From: an uncultured Bacteroidota bacterium
GTDB taxonomy: Bacteria > Bacteroidota > Bacteroidia > AKYH767-A > JABDAW01
Assembly (NCBI GenBank): GCA_903911135.1
Contig: CAIWCG010000187.1
Span: 1 to 37,867 of the forward strand
Length of the DNA: 37,867 bases
Reading direction: 5' to 3'
Each line of letters begins with the position of its first letter. Position 1 is the first letter of the stretch. The notes under the pieces were generated by a model, which was not told the origin of the DNA, did no database searches, and saw only the letters and a list, made by a program, of their open reading frames with translations. This document shows positions 16,669 through 24,545 of the stretch, in pieces. The position numbers and the translations under genes are program-made.

Positions 16669-17853
16669 TTATTTGATATTCGTCAATATCTTATCAATTA
16701 TTCCTGATGATATTTGTTGAAGTATATCTTGTTTTAATTTTTCGTTTTGAAATGATTCTAATATTAATGCAGAACCATTTTTATCATATAAGAAATCATT
16801 AATACCATTAATTCTAATTCCATCCCAATGCTTATAATCACCAATATTACATTTGAATGGAGTATACCCTGAGTCATCATTATAAAGTCCCCACCATAAG
16901 CCCTTTCCTCCATCATCCTTTTCTGGATATGCTTGATCTATTCTTATAAAGAAATCAAAATTGTTATAACGACATTTTGCCCTTTCACTATCAAATCTTT
17001 CAATTGTTATCCCTTCAACTTTTAATCCTTCAATTTTATTCCTTAGTTCATTCAAAAATAAATTTCTCTTTTCCTTAATGAATTCGACTAATGACTTTTC
17101 TAAATCATCTTGGTGTTCGATAATTTTGATTGCCTTTTCAGGATATTTTTCTAAGTACTCAATGATTTCTTTCATTTCTTTATCTTCCATAATATTTAGT
17201 ATGTTTTCACTTTTAATAATGTCTATATATTGTGTTATTGCTTGAGTAATATGAGGATAGCGTATTACACCCATATAACATGATTCTAACCATTCAATAA
17301 TATCTTTTTTATAACTCAAATTAATAATCTTATCATTACTTATACTTGGAGGAGGGCTTCCATCAAGAGTTAAATATATCCCTAAAATGGACTTTTGAAA
17401 ATTATGTTTTGCATGTTCAAAGTAATCTTTGATTTGATTATGACCTTCTCCACTTCTTACCTTATTTTCAATAAATATATACCAATCTTTACTTTCAATG
17501 GTAATATCAATTCTTCCTTTAGTATTGGTGTCTTCTAATATGATACAACATTTTTCTAATTCTATATCCTTAAAGATTGTTAAGTTTATTTTATGTTCTC
17601 TATTTACATGTTCCAAAAACTTAATTAAAAATAAAGTACCACAATCGTGTGTTGCTTTTGGATTAAGAAGATACCCGATAAAATTGGAGTGATATTTTTC
17701 GTGGTGAGTCTTGTCTCTAACTAATGCTTCAAAGAGATTAAAATTTTGTTTACTTCCTTTCCGAATATCATTATACTTTGCCCTAACTGTTTTTATTTCA
17801 GATACAAAGTTAAGCGTTTCCTTCATCAATTCTTTTACTTCATTTTCTTCCAT
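16669..17853 (-). CDS. PD-(D/E)XK nuclease superfamily protein
   Basis: The 394-aa protein has a PDDEXK_4-like core. FHSN-type lead-in (KYHSNFIGYLLNP, 54-65) is followed by GRIDITIES with the catalytic Asp at 116, then WYIFIENKV with E129-x-K131, and a helix with GEGHNQIKDYF. These positions satisfy D-(x)n-ExK. Proteins of this type are found scattered in bacterial accessory regions, and some belong to defence loci. Their substrates are mostly untested. The C-terminal half (after about 230) is lysine/glutamate-rich, includes RFDSERAKCRYNNFDFFIRI and WWGLYND, and is not recognised. It has its own promoter (-7 at 17874-17881) and the flanking genes are more than 25 nt away, so it appears to be a single-gene unit. 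Confidence 0.8.
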   Translation of the reverse strand: MEENEVKELMKETLNFVSEIKTVRAKYNDIRKGSKQNFNLFEALVRDKTHHEKYHSNFIGYLLNPKATHDCGTLFLIKFLEHVNREHKINLTIFKDIELEKCCIILEDTNTKGRIDITIESKDWYIFIENKVRSGEGHNQIKDYFEHAKHNFQKSILGIYLTLDGSPPPSISNDKIINLSYKKDIIEWLESCYMGVIRYPHITQAITQYIDIIKSENILNIMEDKEMKEIIEYLEKYPEKAIKIIEHQDDLEKSLVEFIKEKRNLFLNELRNKIEGLKVEGITIERFDSERAKCRYNNFDFFIRIDQAYPEKDDGGKGLWWGLYNDDSGYTPFKCNIGDYKHWDGIRINGINDFLYDKNGSALILESFQNEKLKQDILQQISSGIIDKILTNIK

Positions 17854-17873
17854 TTTTATAATTAATAACCCAG

Positions 17874-17881
17874 CAAATATA
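17874..17881 (-). promoter_or_regulatory. -7 element TATATTTG for the PD-(D/E)XK gene
   Basis: On the minus strand TATATTTG matches TAnnTTTG exactly, 21 nt before the ATG at 17853. It sits immediately after the stop of the upstream DEDDh exonuclease. Confidence 0.5.
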
Positions 17882-17884
17882 CAT

Positions 17885-18355
17885 TTATTTCTTAATCACC
17901 CACCTCCGATACAACTCTGCACAAGCCATTGCATCACTCAAGGCATCGTGGTGATTTAGTTTTATTTTATGTTCTTGGCAGAGGGTCTTCAGGTTTTTGC
18001 CATATATCTTATAGGTGCAGGCACGCTCATAGGTTGGTTGGGCAAGGTCGTAATATTCCAAAGCCTGTTTCAGACAGGTGCCGTCGAAAGCCATATTGTG
18101 CGCCACCACCAACTGGTCTTGAATGAAAGGCTTTACTTTTGTCCATACTTCATCAAAATAGGGTGAATCAGATGTCCTACTGGGCGTGATGCCATGAATT
18201 TCTATAAACCGATCCCAATAAAAATTCCTTGGTGGTTGTATCAACATCGAAACCTTTTCGATTATCTTCCCATTTTCCACACGCACCAATCCCACTTGGC
18301 AAATGCTCCATTGCTTGGGGTGGGCTGTTTCAAAATCTATGGCGGTAAAGGTCAT
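17885..18355 (-). CDS. DEDDh-family 3'-5' exonuclease (DnaQ-like)
   Basis: The 156-aa protein is a single exonuclease domain with all five catalytic residues visible: D7 and E9 in AIDFET, D91 in AHNMAFD, and H136 and D141 in NHHDALSDA. The length is that of stand-alone DnaQ-like exonucleases, with no polymerase, UvrC or BRCT extension. The family degrades single-stranded DNA or RNA 3' ends. A TATCTTTG -7 element lies upstream at 18405-18412 and gives a leader of about 45 nt. Proximity to the retron is suggestive, since some retron loci involve nucleases, but it has its own promoter and the link is weak. Confidence 0.87.
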   Translation of the reverse strand: MTFTAIDFETAHPKQWSICQVGLVRVENGKIIEKVSMLIQPPRNFYWDRFIEIHGITPSRTSDSPYFDEVWTKVKPFIQDQLVVAHNMAFDGTCLKQALEYYDLAQPTYERACTYKIYGKNLKTLCQEHKIKLNHHDALSDAMACAELYRRWVIKK

Positions 18356-18404
18356 TGCTGTAAATTATAAATTATGAGTTATGAATTATTAATGTTTGAG
18401 GCTG

Positions 18405-18412
18405 CAAAGATA
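18405..18412 (-). promoter_or_regulatory. -7 element TATCTTTG for the DEDDh exonuclease
   Basis: On the minus strand TATCTTTG matches TAnnTTTG exactly. TTTGAC about 15 nt upstream may be the -33 element. The ATG is at 18355. Confidence 0.5.
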
Positions 18413-18515
18413 CAATCATGAAACTGTCAAATCATGACATAGAGAATAAATTGCGTTTTTGTATTATTGAAAGTGTTGTCAGACTTGTTCCAAATGTCTT
18501 CTGCATTGAAAGAGA

Positions 18516-18767
18516 TTGCATCTGCAAGAAACTATCTTGCATCAACAAAACGATGGACTGCATCTGCAACATACAACTTTGCATCTGCAAGACGATGTGT
18601 TGCATCTGCAAAATGCAAAAATGAATATACAAGATGATGGGTTGCATCAACAAGATGATGGGTTGCATCTGCAAGAGAAAACTTTGCATCAACAAGACGA
18701 TGGATTGCATGTGCAAGAGAAAACTTTGCATCTGCAACATAATTGATTGCATGTGCAGAAAATGTTT
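18516..18767. repeat. 21-bp tandem repeat array I, 12 units
   Basis: Twelve uninterrupted units of exactly 21 bp fill this interval. Each begins with a 12-bp core, consensus TTGCATCTGCAA, an imperfectly spaced palindrome (TTGCA-TC-TGCAA), followed by a 9-bp tail. The tails fall mainly into two types, GACGATGGA/GATGATGGG and GAGAAAACT/CATACAACT. Unit variants include cores with ATCAACAA or ATGTGCAA. Because 21 is a multiple of three, the array reads as open heptad-repeat frames on both strands (for example LHLQDDG), but with no promoter or start context I treat these as non-coding. It occupies the gap between the DEDDh and WYL genes. A similar 12-unit, 21-bp array of different sequence lies at 33560-33810. 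Confidence 0.92.
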
Positions 18768-18814
18768 CTGCAGACGTTTTATCGAAAATAAAAAGTAAAG
18801 TTTTATGGTTTTAA

Positions 18815-18850
18815 ACGGAGAAATGTAAATTTGTCAAAACATTTCGCCGT
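18815..18850. terminator. Hairpin downstream of the WYL regulator
   Basis: ACGGAGAAATGT (18815-18826) and ACATTTCGCCGT (18839-18850) form a 12-bp stem with one A/G mispair and a 12-nt loop. It lies about 80 nt after the WYL stop on the minus strand and is followed there by only a short T-run, so it is a tentative terminator. Confidence 0.4.
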
Positions 18851-18926
18851 ATCAAGCAAAATTGACAAAGATTTAAAAGTCTATTTTAAGGACTTTCCAA
18901 AAAGGTTTAATAAGTAGAAAATTGCT

Positions 18927-19829
18927 CTATAAATATCTTTTCATGCTATTTCCAAGTTCCTCCATCACCTCCTCACGAAACCAAATCGGTTCGATAACTT
19001 CCACCGAAGCTCCAAACATCAGTATCTTTTGTCGTAATTCAAAGTTTGCAACAACAAACAACCGGATGCGAAACTCTTCGGCATCATCTTTTAAAATTTC
19101 CTGCGAAGTATGCAATGGCAAAGTGCGGATATATTTGCCCTGATGTGGGGTAAATGACAAGATAACCGCCTCGGCATCCGAATCAGAATAATGCAATCCG
19201 ATGACATGCTCAAAATTCTTTATGGGATCAATTTTCGAATCACGCTTAAAAGTTTCATCCATAACCTTCAATTCAGAAATCCTGTCTATACCAAAAGTGG
19301 TTGTTCCCTTTTTGCCTTTAATGGCCCCAATGACATACCATCTGCCTTGATATTCCTTCAACAGATAAGGATTTAAGATATAATTCTTGGCTTTATCTGC
19401 TTCAAAACTCTGATGATTGAATGAAATGACCTTGTTATTTTTTACCGCATCCAGAAGAAAACTCAAGTTTTCAAGCCCCTTCAAATTTCCACGAGATTCA
19501 AAAGAAACATAATTGATGATGTTTTTCCAGTCTTTAAGATTATCAGCAATCACATTCACCGACATCAAAATTTCAAGGAAGTTGATGAACTTGTCAAGAT
19601 CATTCGTTTCTTCCTGATTGATGAAATATCCCTTTTTATAGGTATCATATTCTATTGCAATGCCGAAATCATCTCTCAACGCATCCAAATACCTGGAAAT
19701 GGTTCTGTCAGATTTAGCCATCACATATTCATCAATGGCCTCCGTTAACTCCTTTTTCGTAGGATACCTCCCCGAATTGACTTTCTCTATAATAACAGAG
19801 TATGTTTTTATCGTTGCTTGTGTAGACAT
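18927..19829 (-). CDS. WYL-domain transcriptional regulator (DeoR-like HTH)
   Basis: I start this at the ATG 19827-19829 (300 aa, MSTQATIKTY). An upstream TTG at 19850 is open but lies within the -7 promoter element. Residues about 10-65 are a winged helix (YPTKKELTEAIDEYV, SDRTISRYLDALRDDFG). Residues about 125-205 are the WYL domain (KNYILNPYLLKEYQGRWYVI, FGIDRIS), and a WCX-like region follows. WYL regulators bind ligands, often nucleic acid or nucleotides, and frequently control defence loci (family knowledge). It is a single-gene unit beside the nuclease/retron block. A perfect palindrome in its promoter suggests autoregulation. Confidence 0.88.
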   Translation of the reverse strand: MSTQATIKTYSVIIEKVNSGRYPTKKELTEAIDEYVMAKSDRTISRYLDALRDDFGIAIEYDTYKKGYFINQEETNDLDKFINFLEILMSVNVIADNLKDWKNIINYVSFESRGNLKGLENLSFLLDAVKNNKVISFNHQSFEADKAKNYILNPYLLKEYQGRWYVIGAIKGKKGTTTFGIDRISELKVMDETFKRDSKIDPIKNFEHVIGLHYSDSDAEAVILSFTPHQGKYIRTLPLHTSQEILKDDAEEFRIRLFVVANFELRQKILMFGASVEVIEPIWFREEVMEELGNSMKRYL

Positions 19830-19847
19830 AGGATTTATTATTTGTTG

Positions 19848-19880
19848 CAAAAATAGCCTTTCCTAAATAATGCATATGCA
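19848..19880 (-). promoter_or_regulatory. WYL gene promoter with palindromic candidate operator
   Basis: On the minus strand the -7 element TATTTTTG (19848-19855) lies 19 nt before the ATG. A perfect 10-bp palindrome TGCATATGCA occupies 19871-19880, near the expected -33 region. The palindrome core (TGCA) resembles the TTGCA/TGCAA arms of the tandem array at 18516-18767. Confidence 0.45.
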
Positions 19881-19997
19881 AAATTTAAGACAACTCAAAT
19901 TTATCGAATCCTACATATTTTAAGAGTGAAATAGAAGACAAAAATAAAAGTATGTCCTTGAGGGGACAATTCAACAGGCAACTTTTGATGTAAATAT

Positions 19998-20264
19998 TTA
20001 GTTACTTTGATTGATATAATAATGTTCCAATAACGAAGGGGAGCTGAATCCAAGTAGCGCGGCAAGGTAACAAAGACAGATGATGGGGATATATTTTATC
20101 TTGCCTCTACTCACGGCATATACCGTTTGCTTTGATGTTTTACCTGGATTGTTTAGAATTGTAGTGATGTTTATCTTGTTGTCCTTGCAAAATGCAAGAA
20201 AACCGTTACAGACATTATAACAGAATAACTCTTGGACTTCTATTGCTGTTCTCTTTGGAATCAT
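19998..20264 (-). CDS. Small hypothetical protein, possible HTH, possibly leaderless
   Basis: The predicted protein has 88 aa from the ATG at 20262-20264 (MIPKRTAIEVQELFCYNVC). The frame extends 9 codons further upstream, but a perfect -7 element TATCTTTG (20269-20276) overlaps that extension, so the downstream ATG is preferred. The middle part NPGKTSKQTVYAVSRGKIKYIP looks like the recognition part of a small helix-turn-helix protein, but this is tentative. The C-terminus is hydrophobic (CLCYLAALLGF). With only 4 nt between the -7 element and ATG, transcription would start at or near the start codon. No neighbour is close enough for co-transcription. Confidence 0.55.
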   Translation of the reverse strand: MIPKRTAIEVQELFCYNVCNGFLAFCKDNKINITTILNNPGKTSKQTVYAVSRGKIKYIPIICLCYLAALLGFSSPSLLEHYYINQSN

Positions 20265-20268
20265 AGTG

Positions 20269-20276
20269 CAAAGATA
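20269..20276 (-). promoter_or_regulatory. -7 element TATCTTTG abutting a start codon
   Basis: On the minus strand TATCTTTG is an exact TAnnTTTG match, four bases before the ATG at 20264. The expected transcription start would coincide with the ATG, giving a leaderless mRNA. Confidence 0.5.
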
Positions 20277-21278
20277 AGGAATAATAACCAATTAAGTAGT
20301 ATGTAGAATGTAACTTTTATCATTAATTTTCATTCTACTATTTGCCGAAATAGCTGGGTTGCCTCCTTGTTTCCTGCCCCCTTGTTTCTTAATTGAAAAT
20401 CGTTTTGCCCGAACCGGAGTGGGGTCCTTTTGGTTTACCATGTTTTCACGTTATTATTTTTTGAAGGATGATATCATCTGTATTTGTTTATTAGTTTTTT
20501 TGTATCAATTTTTACCAATTGGATTTGATTTTAAAGAGCGATGGTGATAAGGGATTATACCTCAACAAAGAGGGGTGCTCGCTCCCAGGAAAATCGATTT
20601 CCCCAGACCCGACCCCTCCGTTTTCAGGAATGGGCAAATAGGTGCAAGAATGAAATTGACTATTGGATTGGCAACCAAGTTGGATGGATGGTGTATAATA
20701 TGGATGCGCATTAGTTATGAGTTTGTATAACTTTCATAGGAGTTACTGGCACAAGTGGCACTAACGGCATTAAATGTCATTTTACACTATCACTTGTGCC
20801 GCAAGTGCCGAGTGTATATTGTTAAATTCACCAACAGTATTAACCTAATCCTATCCATTATCTGATTTAATAACAAAACCCTGCCGAACCATATTTAGCC
20901 CAATTTGGCTATTTGGGTCAAATTCGCCCTTTGTGATATTGATTAACAGTTCATTTTACTTGGTTCTGTCTATTAAGAAAATTCATTGCAAAATGAATAT
21001 TACGGCTTAATTTTGGTGCGATTAAATAGGTAGATAAAATTTATCAAACGGGAGCATTTCATGAATGGAGTTCCTTATTTGCTATAACGATATCAGGTAT
21101 CAATAAAACACAAACTGGAAGGATTTCAATATTCACATCATTTTTATCATTGTTTGAATTTTCAATTGACAGATTATCACTTGAATATTAAGATTGTTAG
21201 ATAGTTTAAAAATATAAAATTTTTGTGATTTATTAAAGAAGTAGTGGATATATGTAGGGAGCATCGATGTAAATTGTG
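20277..21278. other. 1-kb region without convincing genes; one long-range inverted repeat
   Basis: Short open frames exist but none has a promoter, a start context or recognisable content. The only clear structure is GGCACAAGTG (20748-20757) and CACTTGTGCC (20791-20800), perfect inverted arms 33 bp apart, surrounded by further GGCACT/AAGTGCC fragments. The region may hold remnants of a decayed mobile element, but I cannot name one. Confidence 0.45.
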
Positions 21279-21286
21279 TACCTTTG
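21279..21286 (+). promoter_or_regulatory. -7 element TACCTTTG
   Basis: An exact TAnnTTTG match on the plus strand, 31 nt before the ATG at 21318. Confidence 0.45.
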
Positions 21287-21317
21287 CATTATTAAGATAA
21301 AAGGCTGAATAAATGAT

Positions 21318-21782
21318 ATGAGTTTCAAGTTAATTCAAACGATGTCGGTTCTTGAAATACAAGTAACTGGGTACGAGAAGCATAGACAAAGGTTTAAGCG
21401 AAAGGAGGATATTGTCACAAGCACCCTTTTTCCATTTGCAATCCAGCAATACCTATATCCTAAAATTTGGAAAGCCCATAAGTTAAATTGGGAGTTGATT
21501 ACGGTCCTTTTAATTATTGATGTGTCAGGATTGAAGAAAGAATTTAAGCGTGATCAATTATGCAATTCAATGTATCATCCAGTAAAGATTAGCTTGGGAA
21601 TAAAGAAACTGATTGGACTTGGTTATTTGGTTAAATCTGGACCAACTGAATGTAGTGGTAAATATTCCACAACTGAAAAATACGATGATTTCATAATATC
21701 CTTCAAGCATGAATATAGGAAAGCAACAAAGAGGTTTTCAGACATCGAACGAATGGGGGATAAAAGAAAACAAAGCAACTAA
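21318..21782 (+). CDS. Putative winged-helix (MarR-like) DNA-binding protein
   Basis: The 154-aa protein has a central pattern of a winged-helix domain: a helical stretch (WELITVLLIIDVSGL), a probable recognition helix (KISLGIKKLIGLGYLVKSG) and a wing (SGKYSTTEKYDDFI). The order resembles MarR-like regulators, where the segment L--LE-KGLI-R is followed by a beta wing, but similarity is only in pattern. The N-terminus includes YEKHRQRFKRKEDI, unlike canonical MarR. A TACCTTTG promoter element stands 31 nt upstream. It is isolated between a gene-poor region and tRNA-Glu, a position often occupied by cargo of integrated elements. Confidence that it is coding is moderate to good, and in the regulator call moderate. 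Confidence 0.6.
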   Translation: MSFKLIQTMSVLEIQVTGYEKHRQRFKRKEDIVTSTLFPFAIQQYLYPKIWKAHKLNWELITVLLIIDVSGLKKEFKRDQLCNSMYHPVKISLGIKKLIGLGYLVKSGPTECSGKYSTTEKYDDFIISFKHEYRKATKRFSDIERMGDKRKQSN

Positions 21783-22013
21783 TGTTTTAACTTTCTGTCT
21801 GGGAGGGCTTATGAAGAATCTCTTAATTTTTCCTTATGGCAAAACTTTTTCGTTCTTGTTGGGTAATTGCACGATGAAAATCAAACTTGGCAGGTAGTTA
21901 TTATGATGCTTTTCCGATTACAATTAAGGAAGAATGTATTGGTAGCAACACTATCGTTTAATAATGAAGAATCATGCGAAAAAGTGTAACCTATAGTGTA
22001 ACCCCAAATAAAA

Positions 22014-22046
22014 AACCCCTCGCAAGTTATTGATTTGCAAGGGGTT
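22014..22046 (-). terminator. Rho-independent terminator after tRNA-Glu
   Basis: On the minus strand the arms AACCCCTTGCAA (22035-22046) and TTGCGAGGGGTT (22014-22025) pair with one mismatch across a 9-nt loop. They are followed by a run of T, immediately downstream of the tRNA gene. Confidence 0.75.
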
Positions 22047-22060
22047 ATACTTAAAGTGTG

Positions 22061-22132
22061 TAGCCCGTAGGGGAGTCGAACCCCTCTTTCCAGGATGAAA
22101 ACCTGATGTCCTAACCGATAGACGAACGGGCC
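22061..22132 (-). tRNA. tRNA-Glu (UUC)
   Basis: On the minus strand the gene folds as a 72-nt cloverleaf. The acceptor stem GGCCCGT/ACGGGCT has a G-U first pair and discriminator A. The D arm contains TCGGTTAGGAC. The anticodon loop TTTTCAT has anticodon TTC, and the T arm is GAGGGGTTCGACTCCCC. The CCA end is not encoded. It has its own promoter (22168-22195) and a terminator hairpin downstream. tRNA 3' ends are common integration sites, and the region beyond this one is gene-poor and then defence-rich. Confidence 0.95.
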
Positions 22133-22167
22133 ATGTTTTTCGGTTAAGGCTCCTATTGGAGCGGGCG

Positions 22168-22195
22168 CAAATATATATTTTTTTTGGATAATCAA
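22168..22195 (-). promoter_or_regulatory. Promoter of tRNA-Glu
   Basis: On the minus strand TATATTTG (22168-22175) is an exact -7 match. A TTTTTG with its TTG at 22193-22195 gives a -33 element at a spacing of 17 nt, within the usual Bacteroidota range. The tRNA 5' end is 35 nt downstream. Confidence 0.6.
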
Positions 22196-22211
22196 AAACA
22201 AAAGGCAAGAT

Positions 22212-22913
22212 TTAGGTGATATTTTCGCCTTCGGCAGTGAACTTGAAGCCTAATCTTTTGGCCGTGCTGATGGCTGTTTTGAGATTTATTTCGTTTATTT
22301 CTTGCACCGTTATCTGGTTCATTTCATCAAACGGCGGTACCCGAACATCGAGTTCCAGGCTGTGTATCATGGCGGTTTCGATGATGGTCTTGATTTTGCT
22401 TTTGTCGATGATTTGGTGTTCGAAATCGTTGAAAAGGAGGCCTAAATGTTTTTTTCCTTCTACAAAAAAATGGTTTTCCATATTGATGAATATCCTTGCG
22501 ATGAGGATGCCGGTATCTTGATTTCTGTTGTATTTGAAGGAGTCGGACAAAAAATTATAAATCATGATCATGGCACAAAAAGAGCGGTCGGGATTTTCAT
22601 CGAGGTAGGAAGTTTTCCATAAAACATCGCTTTTTTCGAAGGTAAAAACATCGGTATGGAGAACGAAGATGAGGGTGTCGTCAGCTATCTTGAGTTCGGT
22701 TTCAAAATTTGTCTTGTCGTGATAATCGATGTTGATTCTTTTGTCTGATTTTGCCAATTCCTTTTTCAAATCGTCGGCCATCGATTTTATTTCGGAGCCG
22801 AAATCATGAAAAATAGTTAGGGCATGGTCATAAATGTCCTGTTTCAGCACCGACTTGCCTTTCAGATGGTTGATAATCGTTTCGCGATTGGTATTTTGAT
22901 CTGATTCGGCCAT
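22212..22913 (-). CDS. Conserved-looking hypothetical protein downstream of proS
   Basis: The 233-aa cytosolic protein has no motif I can name. It is mixed alpha/beta, with an acidic, hydrophilic N-terminus (MAESDQNTNRETIINHLKG), a beta-rich middle (LIFVLHTDVFTFEKSDVLWK, IARIFINMENHFFVEGKKH) and a C-terminal helical part (EINEINLKTAISTAKRLGF). It begins 15 nt after the proS stop on the same strand and is probably co-transcribed with it, but that gives no functional hint. Confidence 0.75.
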   Translation of the reverse strand: MAESDQNTNRETIINHLKGKSVLKQDIYDHALTIFHDFGSEIKSMADDLKKELAKSDKRINIDYHDKTNFETELKIADDTLIFVLHTDVFTFEKSDVLWKTSYLDENPDRSFCAMIMIYNFLSDSFKYNRNQDTGILIARIFINMENHFFVEGKKHLGLLFNDFEHQIIDKSKIKTIIETAMIHSLELDVRVPPFDEMNQITVQEINEINLKTAISTAKRLGFKFTAEGENIT

Positions 22914-22928
22914 TTTCCTTATCGATTT

Positions 22929-24401
22929 TTAATAGGCTCTTGCAAATGCAACTCTTTGATTGGAAGGCTTTCCGGTAAGCATGCAGGTTCCGTTTTCCAT
23001 CTTGTTGTTTAATGGGATACATCGTATTGTGGCCTTGGTTTCATCCTTTATCTTGAGTTCGGTTTCGGTTGTTCCATCCCAATGAGCCATCACAAAACCG
23101 CCTTTTTCTATCAGTTCCTTGAACTCGTCGTAGGTATCGGCCACAAAAGTGTTTGCATTCTGAAAATCGACTGCTTTTTTGTAGATGTTATCTTGAATCT
23201 GGTCGAGTAGGTGTTCTATTTTCAGGGCTATGTCCGTCATCTGATAAACGGATTTTTCTTTGGTATCTCTACGCGCCACCTCTACCGTTTGCTCCTCTAT
23301 GTCTCTAGGGCCTATGGCAATTCGTACCGGCACACCCTTGAGTTCATACTCAGCAAATTTCCATCCTGGCTTTTGCGTATCGCGGTTATCGTATTTCACC
23401 GAGATGCCTTTCTTTTCCAATTCGGCCTTTATCCTGACAGCGGTTTCAGAAACCAAAGCAAGTTGTTCATCATTCTTGTAAATGGGGATGATTACCACTT
23501 GAATAGGCGCCAATTTAGGTGGAAGAACGAGTCCGTCGTCATCAGAATGTGCCATCACCAAAGCACCCATTAGCCTGGTAGAAACACCCCACGAGGTAGC
23601 CCAGACAAATTCCTGCTTTCCTTCTTTGGTAGTATATTTCACATCGAAAGCTTTCGCAAAATTCTGGCCTAAAAAGTGAGAAGTGCCTGCCTGCAGGGCT
23701 TTTCCATCTTGCATTAGCGCTTCGATGCAATAAGTATCAAGTGCTCCCGCAAAACGTTCGTTAGCCGTTTTGGTGCCGCGCATCACCGGAAGGGCCATAA
23801 ATTGGTTGGCAAAAGTGGTATAGACATCCAGCATCTTACGCGCTTCCTCTATCGCTTCATCTTGTGTGGCATGCGCCGTATGGCCTTCTTGCCATAGGAA
23901 TTCGGTGGTTCTTAAAAAAAGACGTGTACGCATTTCCCATCTAACAACATTAGCCCATTGGTTGATAAGAATCGGCAAATCACGATAAGATTGAATCCAA
24001 TTTCTATAAGAGTTCCAGATGATTGTCTCCGATGTAGGCCGAACAATCAATTCTTCTTCAAGTTTGGCAGTTTCATCAACAATGATGGTCTTTCCGTCCG
24101 GTGCCGTTTTCAATCTGTAATGAGTCACGACGGCACATTCTTTTGCAAAGCCATCAACATGAGAGGCTTCTTTGCTAAAAAAGGATTTCGGGATGAAAAG
24201 CGGAAAATAGGCATTGGAGTGTCCAGTTTCCTTAAACATCTTGTCTAAAGCAGCTTGCATCTTCTCCCAAATGGAATATCCATAGGGTTTTATCACCATA
24301 CATCCCTTCACATCAGAGTTCTCTGCGAGGTCAGCTTTGACAACTAAATCTTGATACCATTGAGAATAATTATCTTTACGAGAAGTTAAATCTTTAGCCA
24401 T
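22929..24401 (-). CDS. proS: Prolyl-tRNA synthetase, archaeal/eukaryote-type (type 3)
   Basis: I use the ATG 24399-24401 (490 aa, [20 protein letters not shown]). A longer frame reaches 24470, but its first codons overlap the promoter -7 element at 24468-24475. Class II motifs are clear: motif 2 [20 protein letters not shown] with EGHTAH, and motif 3 in [20 protein letters not shown]. The proline-binding region RPTSETIIW is present. The anticodon-binding domain starts near [11 protein letters not shown], and the C-terminal zinc-domain-like region ends in the characteristic terminal Tyr (VAFARAY). It lacks the editing insertion of the E. coli-type enzyme, and at about 490 aa it matches the type used by Bacteroidota. 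It charges tRNA-Pro with proline in the cytosol. Confidence 0.96.
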   Translation of the reverse strand: MAKDLTSRKDNYSQWYQDLVVKADLAENSDVKGCMVIKPYGYSIWEKMQAALDKMFKETGHSNAYFPLFIPKSFFSKEASHVDGFAKECAVVTHYRLKTAPDGKTIIVDETAKLEEELIVRPTSETIIWNSYRNWIQSYRDLPILINQWANVVRWEMRTRLFLRTTEFLWQEGHTAHATQDEAIEEARKMLDVYTTFANQFMALPVMRGTKTANERFAGALDTYCIEALMQDGKALQAGTSHFLGQNFAKAFDVKYTTKEGKQEFVWATSWGVSTRLMGALVMAHSDDDGLVLPPKLAPIQVVIIPIYKNDEQLALVSETAVRIKAELEKKGISVKYDNRDTQKPGWKFAEYELKGVPVRIAIGPRDIEEQTVEVARRDTKEKSVYQMTDIALKIEHLLDQIQDNIYKKAVDFQNANTFVADTYDEFKELIEKGGFVMAHWDGTTETELKIKDETKATIRCIPLNNKMENGTCMLTGKPSNQRVAFARAY

Positions 24402-24467
24402 GTTATTATTTTTTTGTAATTTTGGTACGATATTTGAAAATTTAATGTTTGAATAAATTGAAGGTGG

Positions 24468-24475
24468 CAAAAATA
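24468..24475 (-). promoter_or_regulatory. -7 element TATTTTTG of proS
   Basis: An exact TAnnTTTG match on the minus strand, 67 nt before the ATG at 24401. It decides against the longer reading frame. Confidence 0.5.
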
Positions 24476-24529
24476 GGAATTTAAAATGGTGTTTTAAACC
24501 AATGGAAATATTGATAAGTCTAAAATAAT

Positions 24530-24536
24530 AAGGAGG
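24530..24536 (+). promoter_or_regulatory. Strong Shine-Dalgarno sequence (AAGGAGG)
   Basis: A full AAGGAGG lies 9 nt before the ATG at 24546. Bacteroidota genes usually lack strong Shine-Dalgarno sites, so this is unusual in the window and supports this start. Confidence 0.6.
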
Positions 24537-24545
24537 AATATAAAA

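Noticed and set aside
18432-18752. Open frames on both strands with LHLQDDG or MQS-type heptads
   Set aside because: They arise because the 21-bp repeat period is a multiple of three, so both strands stay open. No promoter or start context supports translation.
18516-18767. CRISPR array
   Set aside because: Units are contiguous 21-bp repeats without unique spacers, and no cas genes are present. The same applies to 33560-33810.
20359-20547. 62-codon plus-strand frame
   Set aside because: No promoter, no recognisable content, and cysteine/phenylalanine-rich composition typical of chance frames here.
24402-24470. N-terminal extension of ProS
   Set aside because: It overlaps the -7 promoter element, and the family N-terminus begins at the ATG at 24401.
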